Below, piece by piece: positions 26,114 through 35,576 of a DNA stretch of 64,000 nt. The stretch comes from Streptomyces parvulus (GTDB lineage Bacteria; Actinomycetota; Actinomycetes; Streptomycetales; Streptomycetaceae): the NCBI RefSeq assembly GCF_014648855.1, contig NZ_BMRX01000015.1:124001-188000 (forward strand). The letters are read 5' to 3'. The position numbers were made by a program, and so were the translations under genes. Position 1 is the stretch's first letter. The number at the start of each line of letters is the position of its first letter. Below the pieces are notes generated by a model that worked only from the letters and a program-made list of their open reading frames with translations, made no database searches and was not told the origin of the DNA.

Positions 26114-27427
26114 ATGTCAGCATCGGGCAGGACCAGCAGCGCGGCCGTCGCGCTCGCGCGGCGCCGCTTCCTCGCCGGAGTGGCCGCCGGCGCGGCCGCC
26201 GTGACGGCCGGAGGCTGCGCGCGGGGAGCGAGCACGTCCGCGCAGCCGGGAACCACGAGCATTTCCAACGACAACGCCACCTGGGACGACGGCTACCGGG
26301 CGGCCGGCCGTGAACTGGAGAAGATCACGGGCTATTCGCTCAGGCCGCTGTCGAACCCCTCGGTCACCTCCTACCAGCAGGTCGTGCAGATGACGCTGCA
26401 GACCTCGAAGTCCTCCGACCTCGTCAAGTGGTCCTCCGGCTACCAGCTCAAGCGGCTGGCGCGGGCGGGCGGCCTCACCGACCTGACGCCCGTCTGGGAG
26501 GCCTGCGCGGCCCGGGGCTGGGTGCGCGGCACGACGCGGGAGGCCGTCTCCTACCGCGGCACGGCCTACGGGATCCCGCTGTACGAGTCCTACTACGTGC
26601 TCTTCCACAGCAAGCCCGTCTTCGCGAAGCTGGGCCTGTCCGCCCCGCGCACCTGGGACGAGCTGCTGCACTGCGCCGAGGTCCTCAAGCGCAACGGCGT
26701 CACCCCGTTCCTCGCCAGCCAGGTGGGCGGCTGGCCGGCCATCGAGTGGTTCCAGGAGCTGGTCAGCAAGGTCGATCCGGACTTCTACCGGCGACTGGTG
26801 GCGGGCGAGGCCTCCTACACCGACGACCCCGCCCGACAAGCGATGGACATCTGGCACGACTTCATGCGCCGGGGCTGGATGACCTCACCCGACTTCGACC
26901 AGGCCCGCGGTCCCGGCGCCCTGAAGGAGGGCACGGTGGGCATGTTCCTGCACGGCACCTGGCAGGCGTCCGGCATGTCGGCGGCCGGTATGAAACCCGG
27001 CGCCGACTACGGCGCCTTCATCCTCCCGGCGGTGCGCGGCACGACGCCGAAGAGCGTCATCGCCGAGTCGGGGGTCTTCGCGGTGCCCAGCCGCGCCTCC
27101 TCGCACGAGGCGGCGATGGCCAACGTCGGGGCCTGGCTCCACCCGGCCGTCCAGCGGGTCTGGAGCGACTTCCTCCAGGACAGCTCCGCCAATCCGGGGG
27201 TGCGCGCGGGCAACCCGGTGGTGGCCGAACTCCAGCGGGACATCGCCCGCAACCGCCGGCAGACCCTGGTCCGCTACTGGGAGTCCGGCCCGCCCAGCCT
27301 CATCCAGGGCAACACCAACGACCTCGGCGGCTTCATGGCCGGGCAGACCTCACCGGCCACCACGCTGCGCAGGATGCAGGAACGAGCGGGCGACGAATGG
27401 GCGGCCTGGAAGCGAGACGAGGCATGA
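26114..27427 (+). CDS. ABC sugar transporter substrate-binding lipoprotein (mannan locus)
   Basis: 437 aa, extracellular-solute-binding family 1. Signal carries twin arginines (RRRFLAGVAAGAAA) and a lipobox TAGGC with Cys about residue 36, so it is a Tat-type lipoprotein. The body shows MTLQTSKSSDLVKWSSG, AYGIPLYESYYVLFHS and PRTWDELL, typical of oligosaccharide binders. It should bind manno-oligosaccharides released by GH76 and deliver them to the two permeases. Stop overlaps the next gene (ATGA). ATG at 26114. Confidence 0.9.
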   Translation: MSASGRTSSAAVALARRRFLAGVAAGAAAVTAGGCARGASTSAQPGTTSISNDNATWDDGYRAAGRELEKITGYSLRPLSNPSVTSYQQVVQMTLQTSKSSDLVKWSSGYQLKRLARAGGLTDLTPVWEACAARGWVRGTTREAVSYRGTAYGIPLYESYYVLFHSKPVFAKLGLSAPRTWDELLHCAEVLKRNGVTPFLASQVGGWPAIEWFQELVSKVDPDFYRRLVAGEASYTDDPARQAMDIWHDFMRRGWMTSPDFDQARGPGALKEGTVGMFLHGTWQASGMSAAGMKPGADYGAFILPAVRGTTPKSVIAESGVFAVPSRASSHEAAMANVGAWLHPAVQRVWSDFLQDSSANPGVRAGNPVVAELQRDIARNRRQTLVRYWESGPPSLIQGNTNDLGGFMAGQTSPATTLRRMQERAGDEWAAWKRDEA

Positions 27428-28383
27428 GCACTTCCACGACCGACCGGCCGCCCACCGCGGCGGGCGAACCGGCGGGCGATCCCCGCAACGCGCCGCGGCG
27501 CACCCCACTCGCACCCGGGCGGCGGAACACGCGCGAGCGCCTGGCGGCCGGCGGCTTCATGGCACCGGCCGTCCTCCTGGTCACGCTGTTCCTGCTCGCC
27601 CCCTTCGTGTGGACCGTCCACCGCAGCTTCTTCAGCGACACGCGGACCTCACCGTTCAGCTGGTTCGAGAACTACACCCTGTTCGCGTCCGACCCGGCCC
27701 TGTCCCGCTCCATCCAGAACACGCTGCTGTGGGTGGTCGGCACGGTGGTGCTCCCGTTCGTGCTCGGGCTGGCCATCGCCTGCATGACCGACTCCAGCCG
27801 CCTCTCCCGGCTCGCGCGGCTGTGCGTCGTACTGCCCTACGCGCTGTCGGGCTCCGCGGTGGCGGTGGTCTGGAACTTCATGCTCACCACCGACGGCGCC
27901 GTCAACCAGGTCCTGACCGGCCTCGGACTCGACTCCGTCGCCCAGGGCTGGCTGCTGACCTGGCCCGGCAACACCCTCGTGATGATCGTCGCCAACGCCT
28001 GGCAGGCCACCGGCGTCGCCGTCATCCTCTTCCTCGTCGGCCTGCAGTCCATCCCGCCCGAGACCCTGGAGGCCGGCTCCCTGGACGGCGCCACCGGCTG
28101 GCAGCAGTTCCGGCACATCGTCCTGCCCCAGCTCCGCCCGGTGTCGATCATCGTGATCGGCATGAGCCTCGTGAACGGGCTGAAGTCCTTCGACCTGATC
28201 TGGGTGCTCACCCAGGGCGGCCCCGGCCGTGCCACCGAGACCCTCGCCGTGTCCATGTACAACGAGACCTTCCTGGAACTGCGGCCCGGCGCCGGAGCGG
28301 CGATCGCGGTCGTGCTCACCGTGATCGTGCTGGCGGCCTCCTGGCTCTACCTGCGCCGCCAACTCGACGTGAAAGGCGTATGA
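27424..28383 (+). CDS. ABC sugar permease, MalF type
   Basis: 319 aa, six membrane helices after a proline-rich cytoplasmic N terminus. The EAA loop ETLEAGSLDGATGWQQFRHI, followed by VLPQLRP, is canonical. Partner of the downstream MalG-type permease. The ATG overlaps the SBP stop, and its own stop overlaps the next start, so three proteins are made in one coupled run. No ATPase gene is present; in Streptomyces such CUT1 importers share the MsiK ATPase. Confidence 0.92.
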   Translation: MSTSTTDRPPTAAGEPAGDPRNAPRRTPLAPGRRNTRERLAAGGFMAPAVLLVTLFLLAPFVWTVHRSFFSDTRTSPFSWFENYTLFASDPALSRSIQNTLLWVVGTVVLPFVLGLAIACMTDSSRLSRLARLCVVLPYALSGSAVAVVWNFMLTTDGAVNQVLTGLGLDSVAQGWLLTWPGNTLVMIVANAWQATGVAVILFLVGLQSIPPETLEAGSLDGATGWQQFRHIVLPQLRPVSIIVIGMSLVNGLKSFDLIWVLTQGGPGRATETLAVSMYNETFLELRPGAGAAIAVVLTVIVLAASWLYLRRQLDVKGV

Positions 28384-29201
28384 GGATGTCCCCCGGTCGA
28401 GTTCTGCGCAACGCCGTCATCGCGGCACTGGCCCTGCTGTGGCTGGTCCCCACCTGGCTGCTCGTCGTCAACGCCCTCGTGCCCGCGTCGAGTTACTCCG
28501 GCAGCCCGCACTGGCTGCCCCGGGAGTTCGGGCTCTTCGACAACATGTCCCAGGCCTGGGACAGGGCCAACCTCGGCCCGGCCCTCGGCAACAGCCTCCT
28601 GTACTCCGTGACCAGCGCCACCGCCGCCGCCGTGATCGCCGGCTTCGCCGCCTTCGCCACCGTCGTCATGCCCGTCAGACGGCAGGCACTCTGGTTCTGG
28701 GTGATCTACTCCGGCACCCTGCTGCCCCTCCAGGTCTTCATCAGGCCGCTGTTCCTGTCCTACGCGCACACCTCGCTCTACGACACCCAGGTCGGCCTGG
28801 TGCTCCTCTACACGGCGATCGCGGTGCCGTTCGCGTTCTTCGTCATGCGCAACTACGCCCTCACGCTCCCGCGCGAGGTCGTGGAGGCCGCCCGTATGGA
28901 CGGCGCCTCCTGGTGGCGCGTGTTCTGGCAGATCCACGTCCCGCTGACCCGGTCCGCCATGATCGCCGTGTTCGTGTTCCAGTTCGTCGCCGTCTGGAAC
29001 GACCTGATGTTCGGCATCACCATGGTCACCAGCCGCAACATCCGGCCCGTCATGGCCGCACTCGCCGACCTGCAGGGCAACTACTCCAACGTCGGACCGC
29101 CCATCGTGCTGGCCGGCGCCCTCCTGGTCTCGCTGCCCACCGTGGTGCTGTTCTTCTCCGCCCAGCGCTTCTTCGTCAGCAGTCTCAGGATCCACCGCTG
29201 A
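28380..29201 (+). CDS. ABC sugar permease, MalG type
   Basis: 273 aa, six membrane helices, EAA loop EVVEAARMDGASWWRVFWQI. Together with the preceding permease it forms the membrane channel of the mannan-locus importer. ATG at 28380 overlaps the upstream stop (ATGA); a second ATG two codons later (28386) is the alternative start. Confidence 0.92.
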   Translation: MRMSPGRVLRNAVIAALALLWLVPTWLLVVNALVPASSYSGSPHWLPREFGLFDNMSQAWDRANLGPALGNSLLYSVTSATAAAVIAGFAAFATVVMPVRRQALWFWVIYSGTLLPLQVFIRPLFLSYAHTSLYDTQVGLVLLYTAIAVPFAFFVMRNYALTLPREVVEAARMDGASWWRVFWQIHVPLTRSAMIAVFVFQFVAVWNDLMFGITMVTSRNIRPVMAALADLQGNYSNVGPPIVLAGALLVSLPTVVLFFSAQRFFVSSLRIHR

Positions 29202-29248
29202 CCCCGCACGCCCTCTCCGCCCTCCCACTGCCGCGAAGGGACACCCCC

Positions 29249-30454
29249 ATGCTGAGATCGCTGCTCACCCGCGCCACGGTCCCCGTCGTCTGCGCCGGAC
29301 TCCTGTGGACCGCCGCCCCCGCCCACGCCGAGCCCGCCGCCCGCGTCCGCCCGGTGCCCTCCGACACCTGGGCCGACCGCGCCACCGACGCCTACCGCGC
29401 ACTCCAGCACCACCTGTACGAGGGCCCCGACCACCACGGGCTGTACCTGGAGCACACACCCCGCCAGGCCGGCGACCCGGCCCACTCCTACCTGTGGCCC
29501 TTCCGGGAGGCCGCCCAGGCGGCCGTCGACATGCAGGAACTGCCTCGAACCGGCGTCGCCTACCGCCGGGACGCGGCCGAGCGGCTGGAGACCGCCGAAC
29601 ACTACTTCACCCCCGGCGACCGCCCCGGCTACGAGTCGTACCTGCCCGCACCCCTGGGCACCGGCGGCGACGTCTACTACGACGACAACGCCGTGGTCGC
29701 CCTCACTCAGCTCGACCAGTACGAGGCCACCGGCGACCCCCGCCTCCTGGAGCGGGCCGAACAGGTCGTCCCCGTCGTCTCCCGCGCCTGGGACGACGAC
29801 ACCGCCAAGGCCTGCCCCGGCGGCATGGACTGGTACGACTCACCCGGCAACACCATCCGGGCCACCAACGTCACCGCCCTCTCCGCCCAGCTCGCCGCCC
29901 GGCTCTACGAACACACCCGCGACCCCGGGCACCTCGCCAAGGCCCGGCAGTGGTACGGCTGGGTGTACGACTGCATGCGCAAGGCGCCCGGCCTCTACGT
30001 CAACGACCGCAACGACGACGGCGGCACGAACGAGACACTGTGGACCTACAACTCGGGCGCCATGATCGGCACCGCCACCGCCCTCTACCGCGGCACCGGC
30101 GACGCCGGCTACCTGGACAAGGCGCTGGACGACGCCCGCGGCTCCCTGGCGTACTGGACCGAGGGCAGCCGCCTGCACGACCAGCCGGCCGTCTTCAACG
30201 CCTTCTACTTCAAGGACCTCCTCGACCTGGACGCCGTCCGCCCCGACCCCGCCTACCTGCGGGCCATGAGCACGTACGCCGACGGCACCTACGCGTCCAA
30301 CCGCGACGACAGCACCGGCCTGTTCCGGTTCCAGCCGTCCAACGGCGGCGACTACGACCCCGCCGCGCCGGCCGCGACCCTCAACCAGTCGGCCATGGTC
30401 CAGATCTTCGCCACCCTCGCCGACGCCACCCACGAGCGCCGCCGGCATTCCTGA
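29249..30454 (+). CDS. Secreted GH76 endo-alpha-1,6-mannanase
   Basis: 401 aa. Sec signal peptide (VPVVCAGLLWTAAPAHA-EP) then an (alpha/alpha)6 barrel. The catalytic Asp-Asp pair of GH76 is in GGDVYYDDNAVVAL (about residues 143-156), and SYLWPFREAAQAAVD, YDSPGNTIRATNVTALSAQL and NETLWTYNSGAMIGTATALY are family landmarks. GH76 enzymes cut the alpha-1,6-mannan backbone of fungal cell walls inside the chain, so this makes the oligosaccharides that the importer takes up. ATG at 29249, 47 bp after the permease. Confidence 0.92.
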   Translation: MLRSLLTRATVPVVCAGLLWTAAPAHAEPAARVRPVPSDTWADRATDAYRALQHHLYEGPDHHGLYLEHTPRQAGDPAHSYLWPFREAAQAAVDMQELPRTGVAYRRDAAERLETAEHYFTPGDRPGYESYLPAPLGTGGDVYYDDNAVVALTQLDQYEATGDPRLLERAEQVVPVVSRAWDDDTAKACPGGMDWYDSPGNTIRATNVTALSAQLAARLYEHTRDPGHLAKARQWYGWVYDCMRKAPGLYVNDRNDDGGTNETLWTYNSGAMIGTATALYRGTGDAGYLDKALDDARGSLAYWTEGSRLHDQPAVFNAFYFKDLLDLDAVRPDPAYLRAMSTYADGTYASNRDDSTGLFRFQPSNGGDYDPAAPAATLNQSAMVQIFATLADATHERRRHS

Positions 30455-30495
30455 CACCCGCCACCTTCCTCCCTCGCAAAGGACACCCACGCACC

Positions 30496-33400
30496 ATGCC
30501 CAAGCCACCGCTGCACCGGCCGTCCTGGTGGGACTCCGACATCGCGCGCGACCTCCTGAAGGAACGCGTGGCCACCACCGCCGCCCTCGGCGGCCGGCAG
30601 GTGCGACTGACGGGGGAGCCGCTGCTGCGCCACCACCCCGAGGGCGGGCTGCTGCAGTCCGTCCGGGTCGGTGTGGAGCGTTCCGACGGCACCCACCAGC
30701 CCGTCACCCGGGCCCGCGTCACCACCGCCGGCGGCACCCCCGTCCACTGCGAGACCCTGCCGGGACCGGGAGACGACATACGCCTCCTGATCCCGGAGGT
30801 GGACGCGCCCACACCCCTGCTGATCGAGCTGCCCGAACTCCAAGAGGGCACCCGGCTCGCCTTCGAGGCGCGTCCGCAGCGCCACTGGACGCTCCACCTG
30901 GTGCAGCACTCGCACCTGGACATCGGCTACACCGATCCGCAGGGCCGGGTGATGGCCGAGAGCCGCGCCTATCTCGACTCGCTCCTGGAACTGTGCCGCG
31001 ACACCGACGACTGGCCCGACCCCGCGCGATTCCGCTGGGCCGTCGAGGGCTTCCACTCCTTCGAGGACTGGCGGGCCAACCGGCCCCGGCGCCAGGTGGA
31101 GAGCTTCCTCGACCGGGTGCGCGAGGGGCGCGTCGAACTCACCGCCATGCCGTTCAACCTGCACACCGAGACCTGCTCCACCGACGAACTCCACGAACTG
31201 CTGCGCCCGGTGACCGAACTGCGCGACCGCCACGGCATCGACATCACCACCGCCATGCAGACCGACGTCCCCGGACAGGTGGTGGGCCTGCCCGACGTCC
31301 TCGCCGGCAACGGCATCCGCTACCTGTCCGTGGCCCACAACTGGGCCGGGCGCGCCGTGCCCCACCTCGTCGGCGGGGAACACCTGCCCCGCCTCTTCCG
31401 CTGGCAGGCGCCGAGCGGCAACAGCGTCCTGGTCTGGCGGACCGACACCCCGCACGGCCTGGCCTACATGGAGGGCTCGATCCTCGGCTTCGACGAGTCG
31501 TACGGCCACGTCGACGACCTGCTGCCCGCCTACCTCAGCGCCCTGGCCCGCTTCCCCTACCCGCACGAGGGCCGCGGCATCCCCGGCTTCCCCGCGCTCG
31601 ACCTGCCCGGGACGGCCGACCCGTACCCGTGGGACGTCCTGCACCTGCGGGTGCTGGGCAAGTTCGCGGACAACGGCCCCCCGCGCCGGGTCATCTCCGA
31701 CACCGTGCGCCGCTGGAACGACCAGTGGGCCTACCCGCGACTGCGCGCCTCCCGCAACCAGGACTTCTTCGAGGACGCCGAGAAGCGCGTCGGCGACCGC
31801 CTGGAGACCCACCGGGGCGACTGGAGCGACTGGTGGGTCGACGGCGTCGGCGCCGGGGCCGTCCCGCTCGCCGCCACCCGGCGCGGACAGGCCGCCCTGG
31901 CGGAGGCCCAGACGGTGGCCGGGTACGCCCACCTGTCGGGCGTACCCGGCAGCACGGCCGTCGCCGCCGGCGCGCCGGCCGTCTACCGGTCCGCCTCGCT
32001 CTTCAACGAGCACACCTGGGGCGCGGGCGACCCCTGGACCCACGGGGACCACGGCCACGGATCCGGCGAGAAGCAGTGGCACTGGAAGTACTCCCAGGCC
32101 ATGCGCGCCCACGACGACGCCGAGACGCTCCTGGACGCCGCCTCCGCCCTGCTCGGCGAGGCCCTCGCCCCCTCCGCCGACGCGGCGGCGTCCTTCCACG
32201 CCGTGAACACCTGCAGCTGGCCACGGAGCGAGACCGTCCGCATCTTCCTGCCGGAGAGCACCGTCGGGCTCGGCCGGGCGGTGCGCGTCCTCGACGCCCG
32301 CACCGGCACCCCCCTGCCCTTCGCCGAGGAGGCCCAGAGCAACGACCGCCACCGCGCCGCCGGGCGCTTCCTGAACGTGCCGGTCGCGGACGTGCCCGCC
32401 TGCGGCACCGTCCGCCTGGACGTCGTCCCCGGCGCCGAGCAGCCGGCACCGCGGGACGCGGAGGCGACCGCGCCCGCCGCGCCCACGGTCCTGGAGAACG
32501 ACCACCTGCGCGTCACCGTCGACCTGCGCGAGGCGTGCGTCGCCTCGATCGTCGACAAGCACACCGGTCGCGAGATGGTGCGCGCCGACGCCGTCATCGG
32601 CTTCAACGGATACGTCTACGACGAGTACGCCACGGCCGGCGCGTTCAACCACCAGTCCAGCAAGACCGTCGCCGACGACTCCATGCACCTGCTCGCCTCC
32701 CGCAGCACCGCACCGCCCGCGGCCCTCGTCGACCGCTTCACGGACGCCACCGGCCAGACCCTCGTCTACGAGTGCGCCCCGGCCGGCACCCGGCGGCTGC
32801 GCGTGCGCCTCCACCTCCCGCACCACGCGGCCCGCATCGACATCGAGAACCGCGTCGACAAGAACGCCACCGTCACGAAGGAGAGCGCCTTCTTCGCCTT
32901 CCCCTTCGCCCTCGACCGCCCCGTCGTGCACACCGAGGCCACGGGCGGCGTCCTCGGCACCGACCGGGAGACCGTGCCGGGATCGGCCGGCCACATGCGC
33001 GCCGTACGGCGCTGGATCAGCCTCAGCGACGGCACGCACCACGTGGCCCTGGCGACCGCCGACGCCCCGCTCGTCCAGCTGGGCGGGATCGCCGTCCCCT
33101 ACGTCCCCTACCCGCAGTCGCTGCCGCAGGAGGAACCGGCCACGGTGTTCTCGTGGGTGCACAACAACGTCTGGGACACCAACTTCCCCGCCCAGCAGGC
33201 CTTCGACCACGTCTTCCGCTACAGCGTCGGATTCGGCACGACCACCGAGTCCGCCGCGGGCCGCGCCGACGAACTCGCCATGCGCGTCGCCGCCGTCACC
33301 GGCCATCCGCTCGTGCCCGTACGCGCCCGCGCCGGAGCGGAGACCGAGCCCCGGGCCCGGATCCAGTTCCTGACCCTGGACGACCCCCGGGTCCGCCTCG

Positions 33401-33672
33401 TCGGGATCACCGTCGCCGACGGCGGCGGACTCCTGGTCCGTGTCCAGTCGGTGGCCGACACGCCCGTCACCTGCCGGCTGAGCACCGGCTTCACCGTCGC
33501 CCGCGCCGCCCGCACCACCTATCTCGGGCTGGACCCGCGCGACATCGCGACGGACCGGGACGGAGCCGTCCCGGTCGACGTGCCGGCGCTCGGCACCGCG
33601 GCCGTCGTCCTCCACCTGGCCCCCTCGGCACCGCCGAGCACGGGAGCGGACACGGCGCCGGGCGGCGAGTGA
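30496..33672 (+). CDS. GH38 alpha-mannosidase, cytoplasmic
   Basis: 1058 aa, no signal peptide. Zinc site in HSHLDIGYT (H140, D142) and catalytic nucleophile Asp in MQTDVPGQ (D257); the middle and C-terminal beta domains of GH38 follow, with FNEHTWGAGDPWTHGDH contributing another zinc ligand. It removes alpha-1,2-, alpha-1,3- or alpha-1,6-linked mannose; in this setting probably side chains of imported manno-oligosaccharides. ATG at 30496 after AAAGGA, 41 bp from GH76. It ends in a strong bidirectional hairpin. Confidence 0.93.
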   Translation: MPKPPLHRPSWWDSDIARDLLKERVATTAALGGRQVRLTGEPLLRHHPEGGLLQSVRVGVERSDGTHQPVTRARVTTAGGTPVHCETLPGPGDDIRLLIPEVDAPTPLLIELPELQEGTRLAFEARPQRHWTLHLVQHSHLDIGYTDPQGRVMAESRAYLDSLLELCRDTDDWPDPARFRWAVEGFHSFEDWRANRPRRQVESFLDRVREGRVELTAMPFNLHTETCSTDELHELLRPVTELRDRHGIDITTAMQTDVPGQVVGLPDVLAGNGIRYLSVAHNWAGRAVPHLVGGEHLPRLFRWQAPSGNSVLVWRTDTPHGLAYMEGSILGFDESYGHVDDLLPAYLSALARFPYPHEGRGIPGFPALDLPGTADPYPWDVLHLRVLGKFADNGPPRRVISDTVRRWNDQWAYPRLRASRNQDFFEDAEKRVGDRLETHRGDWSDWWVDGVGAGAVPLAATRRGQAALAEAQTVAGYAHLSGVPGSTAVAAGAPAVYRSASLFNEHTWGAGDPWTHGDHGHGSGEKQWHWKYSQAMRAHDDAETLLDAASALLGEALAPSADAAASFHAVNTCSWPRSETVRIFLPESTVGLGRAVRVLDARTGTPLPFAEEAQSNDRHRAAGRFLNVPVADVPACGTVRLDVVPGAEQPAPRDAEATAPAAPTVLENDHLRVTVDLREACVASIVDKHTGREMVRADAVIGFNGYVYDEYATAGAFNHQSSKTVADDSMHLLASRSTAPPAALVDRFTDATGQTLVYECAPAGTRRLRVRLHLPHHAARIDIENRVDKNATVTKESAFFAFPFALDRPVVHTEATGGVLGTDRETVPGSAGHMRAVRRWISLSDGTHHVALATADAPLVQLGGIAVPYVPYPQSLPQEEPATVFSWVHNNVWDTNFPAQQAFDHVFRYSVGFGTTTESAAGRADELAMRVAAVTGHPLVPVRARAGAETEPRARIQFLTLDDPRVRLVGITVADGGGLLVRVQSVADTPVTCRLSTGFTVARAARTTYLGLDPRDIATDRDGAVPVDVPALGTAAVVLHLAPSAPPSTGADTAPGGE

Positions 33673-33679
33673 ACCGCGG

Positions 33680-33717
33680 CCGGCGGGGAGGCCGCCCGAG
33701 GAGGGCCTCCCCGCCGG
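33680..33717. terminator. Bidirectional terminator hairpin between convergent genes
   Basis: Perfect 14-bp stem: CCGGCGGGGAGGCC at 33680-33693 and its complement at 33704-33717, 10-nt loop. It lies in the 48-bp gap between the GH38 stop and the stop of the FG-GAP gene on the opposite strand, so it can terminate both. Confidence 0.8.
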
Positions 33718-33720
33718 GGA

Positions 33721-35220
33721 CTACTCGTCGATCGCCGCCCCGAACCGCGCGTTCGCCGTGGGCGCTCCGAGACGTGCCCCGTCGTAGGTCCACGTGCCGT
33801 TCGCGACCAGGCCCGACGAGGACGCGGGCAGGACCCAGACGAAGCCGTCGTCGGTGTTCTCTCCGGGCGCCGCGGCCAGGAGCCCGAAGAGGCCGTCCTT
33901 GTTGGCGTCGATCAGCCTGACCTGGCCGCCCCAGCGGTCCGACGTCTCCGCCGCACCGGGGATGGCGGAGAGCTGCTGGTCGAAGCTCTTCGCACCGGAC
34001 GCGCTGAACCCCGTCGGATCGCCGCGCAGCACCCACACGGCACCCGCGTCGGCCACGGTGCCGATGTCCTCGCCGGGCGCGCCGACGGCCAGGTCCGGGT
34101 GCCCGTCCCCGTCGGTGTCCCCGGCCGACAGCTCGGCGCCCCACTGGTCGCCGGCCTCCGCGGTGCCGGGAACGCCGGCGGAGTCCTGGGTCCAGTACTG
34201 GGCCGGCTCCGGTTCGAGCCCCGACAGGTCGCCGCGGCCGAGGTAGAGGATGATCCCGCCGCCCGTCGGCGCGCCCGCGCCGGTGTCCCCGATGACGAGA
34301 TCGTCCTGCCCCGTGCCGTCCCAGTCGCCGGAGACGACGGCGGGACCGCCGGGGAACGTGCCCCCGTCGCCCAGCGCGCCGATGTCCGGCGCGCCGTGCA
34401 GGACGCGTACCGTGCCGGTGCCCGGCCGGGTACCGGTGGTCACGCCGGAGACGGCCAGGTCGGCCCAGGAGTCCTCGTTGTAGTTGCCGTGGCTGAGACC
34501 GCGGAACTCGAAGCCGGAGACCCCCGGCGCGACGTCCTCAGCCCGCACGCTGTGCCGCGACATGGCCGGCTGCGCGGCGCCGGGCATGAGGGTGAAGAAC
34601 AGCAGGGCGTCGTCCTCCAGGACGGCGACCGAGTCACGCGGGCCGGCGTTCGGGTCGGCCGGGTCGGGGGCGGAGTACCGGGCCGCTTCCAGGGCCCGCC
34701 CGAAGTGGGCGCCCGCCCGCGGGTCGGCGTTCTCCAGCCAGGTGCTGTCGGACCCGTGCAGGCCGGTCGGCGACCCCCAGAAGACGACGGCGCCGCCCGC
34801 GTCGGACACCGCGGCCAGGTCCTCGCCCGGGATGCCGACGAGGGCGTCGTCGTAGCCGTCGTTGTCCAGGTCACCGGTGGCGACGGCCCCGCCGAAGCCG
34901 TCACCGGCCTCCACCGCGCCGGGAACGCCGGAGACATCCTGATGGAGCACGCTCTTCTTCGTCGTGCTGAGACCGCCCGACGAGCTGTACTGCGCCGTGA
35001 CGTACCCGGCGCCCGAGGCGCCGTTCACCGTGGCGCCGGGGGCGCCGGTCAGCACGTCGTCGAAGCCGTTGCCGTCGAAGTCGCAGTTGCGCTGCTGCCA
35101 GCCGATGGAAGGGAAGGGCACGGCGGCCGGGGCCGCCGTTGCCGCGGGAGCGGCGACCAGCGCGCCGCCCAGGGTGAGGAGTGCGGCGGCCGTGCCGGCC
35201 GCTCTTCGGAGGTGACGCAC
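33721..35220 (-). CDS. Secreted FG-GAP (integrin-alpha-like) beta-propeller protein
   Basis: 499 aa. Signal peptide (AAALLTLGGALVAAPAATAA) and about seven FG-GAP blades, each with a calcium-loop D-x-D-x-N/D-G-x-x-D (DFDGNGFDD, DLDNDGYDD, DWDGTGQDD, DTDGDGHPD; the last, DANKDGLFG, is degenerate) and a VGIPGED/VGAPGED segment. Such propellers are secreted adhesion or ligand-binding proteins. No enzymatic residue is apparent. GTG start at 35220 after GGGAGGA. Its place between two glycan loci may be coincidental. Confidence 0.85.
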   Translation of the reverse strand: MRHLRRAAGTAAALLTLGGALVAAPAATAAPAAVPFPSIGWQQRNCDFDGNGFDDVLTGAPGATVNGASGAGYVTAQYSSSGGLSTTKKSVLHQDVSGVPGAVEAGDGFGGAVATGDLDNDGYDDALVGIPGEDLAAVSDAGGAVVFWGSPTGLHGSDSTWLENADPRAGAHFGRALEAARYSAPDPADPNAGPRDSVAVLEDDALLFFTLMPGAAQPAMSRHSVRAEDVAPGVSGFEFRGLSHGNYNEDSWADLAVSGVTTGTRPGTGTVRVLHGAPDIGALGDGGTFPGGPAVVSGDWDGTGQDDLVIGDTGAGAPTGGGIILYLGRGDLSGLEPEPAQYWTQDSAGVPGTAEAGDQWGAELSAGDTDGDGHPDLAVGAPGEDIGTVADAGAVWVLRGDPTGFSASGAKSFDQQLSAIPGAAETSDRWGGQVRLIDANKDGLFGLLAAAPGENTDDGFVWVLPASSSGLVANGTWTYDGARLGAPTANARFGAAIDE

Positions 35221-35576
35221 AGGAATCCTCCCGGGTCGGAGAGACTGCCCGCGGCTGCCGGTCGGCCGTGGCGCGGGCGAGGGCGTGCAGCCGCTCTTCG
35301 GCCGGGCGCCGGAGCGCGGGACCGGTGCGTGAACCGAGGAGCACCGGCCCACGCCGCCGCGACCGGCACGTACGGGGCATGCGACCATGTGCGTCTCCCG
35401 CCGTCGGAGAGGGCGGGGAGGGCACGGACCTTGCTGCGTTCACCGAGAAGACACGCGCACTTGGCCAAAGGTTGTACGGCGTCCGCCCCCGGGCCTGGGG
35501 AGCGGGAAATCCGAAACAACGCCCAATCTGGTCCAACCAGTTGACCAGAGGCCGCGGCCGGTTCAGGCTCGGCGCC
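35221..35576. other. Divergent intergenic region with GntR operator
   Basis: 356 bp between the FG-GAP gene and the GntR regulator. The regulator-proximal 60 bp hold the dyad at 35528-35540; the remainder contains no convincing gene or repeat. Confidence 0.6.
35528..35540. promoter_or_regulatory. FadR-like GntR operator
   Basis: CTGGT-CCA-ACCAG, perfect 5-bp arms with 3-bp centre, which matches the TGGTNNNACCA core bound by FadR-subfamily GntR proteins. A further CTGGTC/GACCAG dyad overlaps it (35528-35533 with 35543-35548). It is 36 bp upstream of the GntR start, indicating autoregulation. Confidence 0.7.

Noticed and set aside
30352..33615. 1087-codon minus-strand frame opposite GH38
   Set aside because: Composition is that of an antisense frame in high-GC DNA; no domain.
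29305..33672. Single open frame of 1455 codons spanning GH76 and GH38
   Set aside because: Its first 390 codons are an Arg/Pro-rich shadow of GH76; the real GH38 start is at 30496 with a ribosome site.
30528..33920. 1130-codon plus-strand frame overlapping GH38
   Set aside because: Arg/Pro/Gly-rich second-frame shadow; no homology or start signal.
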